Shown: positions 34,341-40,938 of the stretch, piece after piece
Layout: each line of letters begins with the position of its first letter
Position numbering within the stretch: the first letter of the stretch is position 1
Assembly: GCA_022842825.1 (NCBI GenBank)
Contig: JALHOU010000003.1
Span: forward strand, 1-40,938
Reading direction: 5' to 3'
Source of the DNA: Rubrivivax sp.
GTDB taxonomy: Bacteria > Pseudomonadota > Gammaproteobacteria > Burkholderiales > Burkholderiaceae_C
DNA: 40,938 nucleotides
Position numbers and translations under genes: made by a program
Notes under the pieces: generated by a model
The model's database searches: none
What the model was told of the DNA's origin: nothing
The model's input: the letters and a program-made list of their open reading frames with translations, nothing else

Positions 34341-35048
34341 ATGCGCTGGAAACTGCTCCGCCGCCGGCTCTCGATCGCTTCGCCGAGGGTCATGATCCGC
34401 AGCCATCTGCCATGGCCGCTGCGTTGGGCGGCGGCGGCAGTGATGCTGGGCTTCTCGGCGGCGATCGCGCTGTGGGCGTTCGAGTTCGGCCGCGAGATCG
34501 CCGGTCTGGACAGCGGCGCCAAGCAGGAGCTGGCCCGCCTGCGCGCCGAGATTGGCCGCCTCTCTGGCGAGAACGAGAAGGCGCTGTCCCTCTCGAACAC
34601 CGCCGAGAGCCTGCTGCGCACCGAGCGCGCCGCGCAGGAGCGGCTGGCCCAGCAGGTGCGCCAGCTCGAGTCCGAGCGTCAGCGGCTGCGCCAGGACCTC
34701 GGGTTCTTCGAGCGCCTCATGCCCGCCGAGGGTGAGGGCCTGCAGGTGCGCGGCCTGATGGCCGAACCCGGCGACCACGGGCAGTTGCGCTTCCAGATGC
34801 TGGTGATGCAACTCGGCCGAAACGTGGCCGAGTTCAACGGCCGCTACGAGTTGTTGCTGAGCGGCCAGCACGAAGGCAAGCCCTGGACGCTAGCATTGCC
34901 CGGCGGTGCCAGGCCCCTTACGCTCAAGCAGTACGTGCGTGTCGAAGGCTTGGTCGAACATCCACCCGGAGCGGTGATCAAGTCAGTGCAGGCCCGGGTC
35001 ATTGACGCCAAGGGGGCGGTGCGGGCCACGCAGACGCTGAAGATGTGA
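34341..35048 (+). CDS. DUF6776-like membrane-anchored coiled-coil protein
   Basis: One TM segment (WPLRWAAAAVMLGFSAAIALWAF) followed by a coiled coil (ELARLRAEIGRLSGENEKALSL...ERLAQQVRQLESERQRLRQDLGFFERLMP) and a beta-rich C-terminus. Confidence 0.7.
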   Translation: MRWKLLRRRLSIASPRVMIRSHLPWPLRWAAAAVMLGFSAAIALWAFEFGREIAGLDSGAKQELARLRAEIGRLSGENEKALSLSNTAESLLRTERAAQERLAQQVRQLESERQRLRQDLGFFERLMPAEGEGLQVRGLMAEPGDHGQLRFQMLVMQLGRNVAEFNGRYELLLSGQHEGKPWTLALPGGARPLTLKQYVRVEGLVEHPPGAVIKSVQARVIDAKGAVRATQTLKM

Positions 35049-35090
35049 GGCCCGTGGATCCGCGCTGAGCGGTGCGGACAGGAGAGCCAG

Positions 35091-35489
35091 ATGTTGCTAG
35101 GAAAGAAGAAGTCGCCGCCCATCCGCAGCCTGGTGGGCGAGGGCATGACGGTGCAGGGCACGGTGCGCTTCAGCGAGGGCCTGCGCATCGACGGTCGCGT
35201 CGAGGGCGATGTCATCGCCGAGGGCGACGGACACTCGATCCTCGTCATCAGCGAAAAAGCCCGGGTCGTGGGGAAGGTCATGGCCGCGCATGTGATCATC
35301 AACGGTGAGATCCAGGGTCCGATCGTCTGCAGCGACATGCTGGAGTTGCAGCCCAAGGCACGCGTTACCGGCGACATCCGCTACGATGTGCTCGAAATGC
35401 ATCCCGGCGCCTTGGTCGACGGCGAGTTGCGCAGCTTGAAAAGCGCCGACAAGCCGCAACTGAAGCTGGCCGCATCGAACGACGCCTGA
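35091..35489 (+). CDS. Bactofilin family polymer-forming cytoskeletal protein
   Basis: 132 aa; IRSLVGEGMTVQGTVRFSEGLRIDGRVEGDVIAEGDGHSILVISEKARVVGKVMAAHVIINGEIQGPIVCSDMLELQPKARVTGDIRYDVLEMHPGALVDGEL. Confidence 0.94.
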   Translation: MLLGKKKSPPIRSLVGEGMTVQGTVRFSEGLRIDGRVEGDVIAEGDGHSILVISEKARVVGKVMAAHVIINGEIQGPIVCSDMLELQPKARVTGDIRYDVLEMHPGALVDGELRSLKSADKPQLKLAASNDA

Positions 35490-35531
35490 AGCCCCTGCAA
35501 GAGACAACGCCCCCGCCGACCTGGAGCCGCC

Positions 35532-35906
35532 ATGAACGCCCTTGCCGAACCCCTGAGCCCCGCCACCGGCGAAATGCCCGGCCCGCTGGTGTTCACCGAC
35601 AGCGCGGCCTCGAAGGTCGCCGATCTGGTGGCCGAAGAGGGCAACCCCGACCTCAAGCTGCGCGTCTTCGTGCAGGGCGGCGGCTGCTCGGGCTTCCAGT
35701 ACGGCTTCACCTTCGACGAAGTCGCCAATGAAGACGACACGCAGATGCAAAAGAACGGCGTGACGCTGCTGATCGACGCGATGAGCCTGCAGTACCTGAT
35801 GGGCGCCGAGATCGACTACAAGGAAGACCTGCAAGGCGCGCAGTTCGTGATCAAGAATCCGAATGCCACCACCACCTGCGGTTGCGGGTCGTCTTTCTCG
35901 GCCTGA
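35532..35906 (+). CDS. erpA: Iron-sulfur cluster insertion protein ErpA
   Basis: 124 aa; [45 protein letters not shown]...[11 protein letters not shown]. Confidence 0.95.
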   Translation: MNALAEPLSPATGEMPGPLVFTDSAASKVADLVAEEGNPDLKLRVFVQGGGCSGFQYGFTFDEVANEDDTQMQKNGVTLLIDAMSLQYLMGAEIDYKEDLQGAQFVIKNPNATTTCGCGSSFSA

Positions 35907-35929
35907 TCCGAGCCTCATCCGCCAGTCGA

Positions 35930-35957
35930 ACGGCGCCGCGAGGCACCGTTTTCCTTT
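35930..35957 (+). terminator. Candidate intrinsic terminator after erpA
   Basis: ACGGCGCC-GCGA-GGCACCGT followed by TTTCCTTT; 8-bp stem with one mismatch, convergent erpA/anmK junction. Confidence 0.5.
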
Positions 35958-35975
35958 GGGGGCCCCTGCGGCCGC

Positions 35976-37115
35976 TCAGGCCGGGTACAGCGCGCCCAGC
36001 CGGCGCGGTCCTGCGGCCCCGGTGACGCCGGGCAGGTTGCCTGCACGGTGCACGCCGAAGGCACGTGCCAGCCAGGCGAAGGCCAGCGCCTCGACATGAT
36101 CCGGCTCGATGCCCAGTGCCGCCGTGCTGGCGACATCGACCCCAGGCCTGGTCAGCGCCGCCAGACGGCGCATCAGGTGCGCGTTCATGGCGCCGCCGCC
36201 GCAGACTCGCAAGTGGCGCAACTGGGGCCCATGGCGCGCCAGCGCTTCGCAGGCCGCAGTGGCGGTGAGCTCGGCGAGCGTCGTCATCACGTCTTCGGGG
36301 GCGACCGGGGCGCCGTCCGCAGCCGTGCCGGTCGCGGCAGCGAGGCGCGCGTCGAGCCACTGCGCGTCGAACAGGTCGCGCCCGGTGCTCTTGGGCGGTT
36401 CGAGGTCGAAGAAGGGCTCTTGCAGGCAGGCCCGCAGCAGCGCCTCGTGCACCCGGCCCGTGGCGGCAATCTGTCCGTCGGGGTCGAAGCGGCGTCCGGT
36501 GCAGCGCTCGCACCACAAGTCCATGAGAAGGTTGCCCGGACCGCAGTCGAACCCGCGCACGGGACCCGAGGCCGGCAGCAGCGTGAGGTTGGCGATGCCG
36601 CCGACGTTCAGCACGGCCACTCCGCCGGCCGTGCCACCGAAGACCTCGGCGTGAAAGGCGGGCACAAGCGGTGCGCCCTGGCCGCCCGCGGCCACATCGC
36701 GAGAACGGAAGTCGCAGACGACATCGATGCCCGTGCATTCGGCAAGCAAGGCGCCGTTCAACAGCTGCGTCGTGTAGCCGGTGCCGTCGAATTCGCCGGG
36801 CCGATGGCGCACGGTCTGCCCATGCGCGCCGATGGCCCGCACCTGCGGCGGCGCAACGCCGGCCCGGTCGAGCAGGGCGCGCGTGGCATCGGCGTACAGG
36901 CGGGCCAGTGCGTTGGCGGCCAGGGCCATGCGGTGGAGTTCGCCGGGCCCTTCGCTGTTCAGGCGCAGCAGCGCGTCGCGTTGCGCCGCGGGCATCGGCA
37001 GGTGCACGAAGGCGCGCTCGACGGGCCGTGTGCCGTCGCCGGCGGCCCAGTCGGCCAGCACGGCATCGACACCGTCGAGGGACGTGCCCGACATCAGCCC
37101 GACGAACAGCGTCAT
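35976..37115 (-). CDS. anmK: Anhydro-N-acetylmuramic acid kinase
   Basis: MTLFVGLMSGTSLDGVDAVLADW...GAHGQTVRHRPGEF...VLNVGGIANLTLLP...DCGPGNLLMDLW. Confidence 0.96.
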   Translation of the reverse strand: MTLFVGLMSGTSLDGVDAVLADWAAGDGTRPVERAFVHLPMPAAQRDALLRLNSEGPGELHRMALAANALARLYADATRALLDRAGVAPPQVRAIGAHGQTVRHRPGEFDGTGYTTQLLNGALLAECTGIDVVCDFRSRDVAAGGQGAPLVPAFHAEVFGGTAGGVAVLNVGGIANLTLLPASGPVRGFDCGPGNLLMDLWCERCTGRRFDPDGQIAATGRVHEALLRACLQEPFFDLEPPKSTGRDLFDAQWLDARLAAATGTAADGAPVAPEDVMTTLAELTATAACEALARHGPQLRHLRVCGGGAMNAHLMRRLAALTRPGVDVASTAALGIEPDHVEALAFAWLARAFGVHRAGNLPGVTGAAGPRRLGALYPA

Positions 37116-37146
37116 CGGCAGCCTGAGGCGTCCGTTTCGCGAGGGC

Positions 37147-38592
37147 TCATCGCCCGCTCGCGGCCGGCGCTTCGAGCAGCGATGCCGCCAGCGCCAACTG
37201 GCCGAGCGTGCGCTGGCGGTGCACCGCAAACGGCACCAGCGCCTCCGTCGGCAAGGCCAGCACGTCGGCGTTGCGGGCGATCGTTGCCGGGTCCTGATGC
37301 GTTCCCAACACACGAAACTCGAAGTGCAGATGGGGCCCGGTGGCCCAGCCGGTGGCGCCCACCGCACCCAGCGTCTGACCCTGGACGATGCGCTCGCCAC
37401 GCTGCACGTCGATGCGGCTGAGGTGCGCATAGAGCGTGACGCGGCCGTTGCCGTGCGCCACGGTCACCGTTTCGCCATAGCCGCTCATCCAGCCGGCGCT
37501 CTCCACGGTGCCGTCGCCTACCGCGCGCACAGGGGTGCCGGCCGGCGCCGCGTAGTCGATGCCGAGATGGGCACGCCAGCCCTGGCCGAAGGGGTCGCGG
37601 CGCATCGCAAAACCCGAGGTCACGCGGGAGAACTCGAGCGGGCTGGCAAGGAAGGCGCGGCGCCGGCTCGTGCCGTCCGTGCCGTAGTAGCCGCCGCGTG
37701 CGCCGGTGTCATCGGTCGGGTCGGCGAACCAGATTGCCCGATGCGAGCGGCCGGCATTGACGAACTCGGCTGCCAGCACCCGGCCCGTGCCTTCATTCCA
37801 CGGCACCGGCTCGCCGTCGGCGCTCAGGCCCTCGTAGACGACGACGAAGCGGTCACCGCGGCGCAACTCGCGGTGGAAGTCGACATCCGCCGAGAAGATC
37901 TCGGCCAGCTGCACCGCCACCGCATCGGGCACCTGGGCGGCGTCGGTGGCCGCGAAGAGCGAAGTGCGGATGGTGCCGGCCGCCAGGCGCAGGTGCGTGC
38001 CGAACGCCACCTCTTCGGTGTGCATGTGCCAAGGCCCGGCCTCGTCGCGGCGCAGGACGAAGCGGTTGAAGTGCGTGCTGCGGCGCGCGTGGTCCTCCAC
38101 CGGATGGCGTGCCGTGAGCTCGAGCAGCCGGCCTGAGGCGTTGGTGCGCGCGCGCAGCAAGCGGCCGGCGCGGCCGCCAAGCGCGCGTCGGGCGGTGGCG
38201 TCGCCGCGCAGGAAGCTCGCGGCCTCGGCGTCGCTCACGCCCAGACGGACCAGCAGCGCGTCGAGGCTGTCGGCGCTGCGCGAGACCGTGCCGCGCGACA
38301 GTTCCAGGTCCTGCTCGGCCAGCGCCGGCAACTGCGGCGCCAGCGCCGGCAGCGGCAGCGGCTCACTGACCGTTGCCCGCGGCAGGTCGGCCGCGTCGGG
38401 TGCCAGCGAGGAGATGGCCGTCAGCGGCGCCAGCGCAAGTGCCGTGATGCCGAAGCCCGCCAGTCCCGCCGTCGCCAGCATGGCCAGCCCCCGTCGATGC
38501 GCGCCGGCCCATTGGCGCACGCCGTCGCGCAGCCGAGCGCCGCGATGGCTCGCGCACTGCGTGTCGGGGCGGCGGACGGGTGAGCTGGGCAT
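37147..38592 (-). CDS. M23 family metallopeptidase
   Basis: 481 aa; RRDPFGQGWRAHLGIDYAAPAGTPVRAVGDGTVESAGWMSGYGETVTVAHGNGRVTLYAHLSRI...GATGWATGPHLHFEFRV (LytM motifs). Confidence 0.94.
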   Translation of the reverse strand: MPSSPVRRPDTQCASHRGARLRDGVRQWAGAHRRGLAMLATAGLAGFGITALALAPLTAISSLAPDAADLPRATVSEPLPLPALAPQLPALAEQDLELSRGTVSRSADSLDALLVRLGVSDAEAASFLRGDATARRALGGRAGRLLRARTNASGRLLELTARHPVEDHARRSTHFNRFVLRRDEAGPWHMHTEEVAFGTHLRLAAGTIRTSLFAATDAAQVPDAVAVQLAEIFSADVDFHRELRRGDRFVVVYEGLSADGEPVPWNEGTGRVLAAEFVNAGRSHRAIWFADPTDDTGARGGYYGTDGTSRRRAFLASPLEFSRVTSGFAMRRDPFGQGWRAHLGIDYAAPAGTPVRAVGDGTVESAGWMSGYGETVTVAHGNGRVTLYAHLSRIDVQRGERIVQGQTLGAVGATGWATGPHLHFEFRVLGTHQDPATIARNADVLALPTEALVPFAVHRQRTLGQLALAASLLEAPAASGR

Positions 38593-38772
38593 GGCGGGGT
38601 GCCTCGACGATGTCGCCCACTAGAATGCGCGCCCTCGTCTCGAGGTGATGGGCTGCCCCCGTCGAGGGCGTGCGCAGTATGCCAGTGGCTTCGTGCCCCC
38701 CCGCCGCACCCGCACCATCCCGATCCGCGCCGCCGCTCCACCCCGCCACCGCCCCCAGCGCTTGCCGCCACC

Positions 38773-40011
38773 ATGACCGCCGCCACGCCGCCCGCCGCCC
38801 ACCCCGTCACCGACCGCGTGCGCGAGGCGTTGGCCATCTCCCTTCGCGGCTGCGAAGAGCTGCTGCCGCAGGAAGACTGGCTCAGGAAGCTGGCGCGCAG
38901 CGAAGCAACGGGCCAGCCGCTGCGCATCAAGTTCGGCATGGACCCCACGGCGCCCGACCTGCACCTGGGCCACACCGTGGTGCTCAACAAGATGCGCCAG
39001 CTGCAGGACCTCGGCCACACCGTGATCCCGCTCATCGGCGACTTCACGACGCTGATCGGCGACCCCTCCGGCCGCAACAGCACGCGCCCGCCGCTCACGC
39101 GCGAGCAGATCGAGGCCAACGCCAAGACCTACTTCGACCAGGTGCGCCTGGTCATCGACATCGACCGCGCCGAGGTGCGCTGGAACAGCGAGTGGAGCGA
39201 CCCCCTCGGCGCGCGCGGCATGATCCAGCTGGCCGCCCGCTACACCCTGGCGCGCATGATGGAGCGCGACGACTTCACCAGGCGCTATGCGTCGGGCACG
39301 CCGATCTCGGTGCACGAGTTGCTCTACCCGCTGATGCAGGGCTACGACAGCGTGGCGCTGAAGAGCGACCTCGAGCTCGGCGGCACCGACCAGAAGTTCA
39401 ACCTGCTCGTCGGCCGCGTGCTGCAGCAGGAATACGGCCAGGAGCCGCAGTGCATCCTGACCATGCCCTTGCTCGAGGGCACCGACGGTGTCGAGAAGAT
39501 GAGCAAGAGCAAGAACAACTACATCGGCATCACCGAGGATGCGAACACGATGTTCGCGAAGACGCTCTCGATCAGAGACGAGCAGATGTGGCGCTGGTAC
39601 ACGCTGCTGAGTTTCCGCCCCGAGGCCGAGATCACCCGCCTGAAGGCCGAGGTGGCGGGCGGCCGCAACCCGAAGGACGCCAAGGTGCAGCTCGCCAAGG
39701 AGATCACCGCGCGCTTCCACTCGCAGGCGGCGGCCGAAGCGGCTGAAGAGGACTTCCAGCGCCGCGCCGCCGGCGGCGTGCCCGACGACATCGTGCAGAT
39801 CGAGCTCGCCGGCGCGCCGTTGCCCATCGGCTCGCTGCTCAAGCAGGCCGGTCTCGTGCCGAGCACGAGCGAGGGCCTGCGCATGGTGGAGCAGGGCGGC
39901 GTGCGCATCGACGGCGCGGTGGTCAGCGACAAGGCCCTCAAGGTGGCCGCCGGCACGTGCGTCGTGCAGGTGGGCAAGCGCAAGTTCGCGCGCGTCACGC
40001 TCACCGCGTAG
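38773..40011 (+). CDS. tyrS: Tyrosyl-tRNA synthetase
   Basis: RIKFGMDPTAPDLHLGHTVVLNKMRQLQDLGHTVIPLIGDFTTLIGDPSGRN...KMSKSKNNYIGI; C-terminal S4-like domain. Confidence 0.97.
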   Translation: MTAATPPAAHPVTDRVREALAISLRGCEELLPQEDWLRKLARSEATGQPLRIKFGMDPTAPDLHLGHTVVLNKMRQLQDLGHTVIPLIGDFTTLIGDPSGRNSTRPPLTREQIEANAKTYFDQVRLVIDIDRAEVRWNSEWSDPLGARGMIQLAARYTLARMMERDDFTRRYASGTPISVHELLYPLMQGYDSVALKSDLELGGTDQKFNLLVGRVLQQEYGQEPQCILTMPLLEGTDGVEKMSKSKNNYIGITEDANTMFAKTLSIRDEQMWRWYTLLSFRPEAEITRLKAEVAGGRNPKDAKVQLAKEITARFHSQAAAEAAEEDFQRRAAGGVPDDIVQIELAGAPLPIGSLLKQAGLVPSTSEGLRMVEQGGVRIDGAVVSDKALKVAAGTCVVQVGKRKFARVTLTA

Positions 40012-40054
40012 CGGCGCCGCCCGAGCCTGGGCCGAGCGGCGCGCCTCACCCACG

Positions 40055-40938
40055 ATGAAGGTCGCCTCGTACCTGAAGCTCAGCATCGCGGTGGCCGTGG
40101 CCACCATCGCGCTGAAGACGGGCGCGTGGTGGGTGAGCAGCAGCGTCAGCCTGCTGTCCGACGCGCTGGAGTCGCTCGTCAACCTGGCCGGCGCCATGTT
40201 CGCGCTGATGATGGTCACCTGGGCCGCGACGCCACCCGACGACGAACACCCCTACGGCCACCATAAGGCCGAATACTTCTCCAGCGGCTTCGAGGGCGTG
40301 CTCATCTTCGTCGCCGCGCTCGCCATCATCTGGGCGGCGGTGCAGCGTCTCATCACACCGCAGCCGCTCGAGCAGCTGGGCTGGGGCCTCGCGCTCTCGG
40401 CCGTCAGCACCGCGCTCAACGGCGCGCTCGCGTGGTCGATGCTGAAGAAGGCGCGCGAGGTGCGCTCCATGGCCCTCGAAGGCGATGCGCGCCACCTCTT
40501 CACCGACGTCTGGACCTCGATCGGCGTGGTCGGTGGCCTGCTGATGGTGATGGCCACCGGCTGGCATTGGCTCGACCCGCTGATCGCCATCGCCGTGGCG
40601 CTGAACATCCTGCGCGAGGGCGCCTCGCTCGTGAAGCGCTCGGCCGACGGCCTGATGGACCGTGCGCTCGAGTCCGCGGCGCAGGCCGAGATCGCCAAGG
40701 TGCTGGAGGGCTTTGCGCACCACGCCATACGCTTCGATCACGTCGTCACCCGCCGCGCCGGGCAGCGCCGTTTCGTCGACCTGCACATGCACATGCCGGC
40801 CGCCTGGACGCTGGGCCGGGCCGCGGCGGTTCGCGGCTCGGTCGAGCAGGCCTTGATGAGCGCGGTGCCTGGGCTGCGCGCCACGATCCAGCTGCTGCCG
40901 CTGGACGTGGAGGCGCACTTTGGCGACAGCAAGGATCC
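40055..40938 (+). CDS. Cation diffusion facilitator family transporter (3' end beyond window)
   Basis: Reading from ATG 40055: MKVASYLKLSIAVAVATIALKTGAWWVSSSVSLLSDALESLVNLAGAMFALMMV...DDEHPYGHHKAEYFSSGFEG...EGDARHLFTDVWTSIGVVGGL; open to window end, hence absent from the ORF track. Confidence 0.92.
   Translation, partial: MKVASYLKLSIAVAVATIALKTGAWWVSSSVSLLSDALESLVNLAGAMFALMMVTWAATPPDDEHPYGHHKAEYFSSGFEGVLIFVAALAIIWAAVQRLITPQPLEQLGWGLALSAVSTALNGALAWSMLKKAREVRSMALEGDARHLFTDVWTSIGVVGGLLMVMATGWHWLDPLIAIAVALNILREGASLVKRSADGLMDRALESAAQAEIAKVLEGFAHHAIRFDHVVTRRAGQRRFVDLHMHMPAAWTLGRAAAVRGSVEQALMSAVPGLRATIQLLPLDVEAHFGDSKD

Noticed and set aside
38621-38626. TAGAAT as -10 of a tyrS promoter
   Set aside because: No acceptable -35 box at the right spacing; too weak to call.
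1-40938. CRISPR arrays, tRNA/rRNA genes, insertion sequences, prophage or defence genes
   Set aside because: None seen on reading: no spaced repeats, no tRNA-like cloverleaf with CCA context noted, no transposase, integrase or known defence motifs. A tRNAscan/Infernal run would be needed to exclude small RNAs.

Overview
GC-rich Gram-negative chromosomal window, probably a Burkholderiales-type betaproteobacterium (inferred from gene content and order; not tested by search). About 0-29 kb is an accessory catabolic and transport region. It holds a TPP-dependent enzyme (partial) divergent from a LysR regulator, RidA, two IclR regulators, a cupin, an alpha/beta hydrolase, an orphan Bug/TctC-type binding protein, two SDRs, a VOC protein, two paralogous PLP-dependent decarboxylase-like enzymes, hydantoinase/oxoprolinase A and B subunits, a TRAP transporter, a taurine/nitrate-type ABC transporter, a GntR regulator and a branched-chain-type ABC transporter. 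In that last transporter, permease and both ATPases appear fused in one 840-aa ORF, followed by a 3-hydroxyacyl-CoA dehydrogenase-like protein and a BKACE-family enzyme. About 29-41 kb is mostly housekeeping: htpG, an SrkA-like kinase, a DUF2726-like protein, rplM-rpsI, a DUF6776-like protein, bactofilin, erpA, anmK, an M23 peptidase, tyrS and a partial cation diffusion facilitator. The strongest non-coding signals are three operator-like palindromes at predicted transcription starts next to the IclR and GntR regulators, one of which spans the regulator's own start codon. I saw no CRISPR array, tRNA, rRNA or transposase. All family assignments are from reading protein motifs, not database searches.
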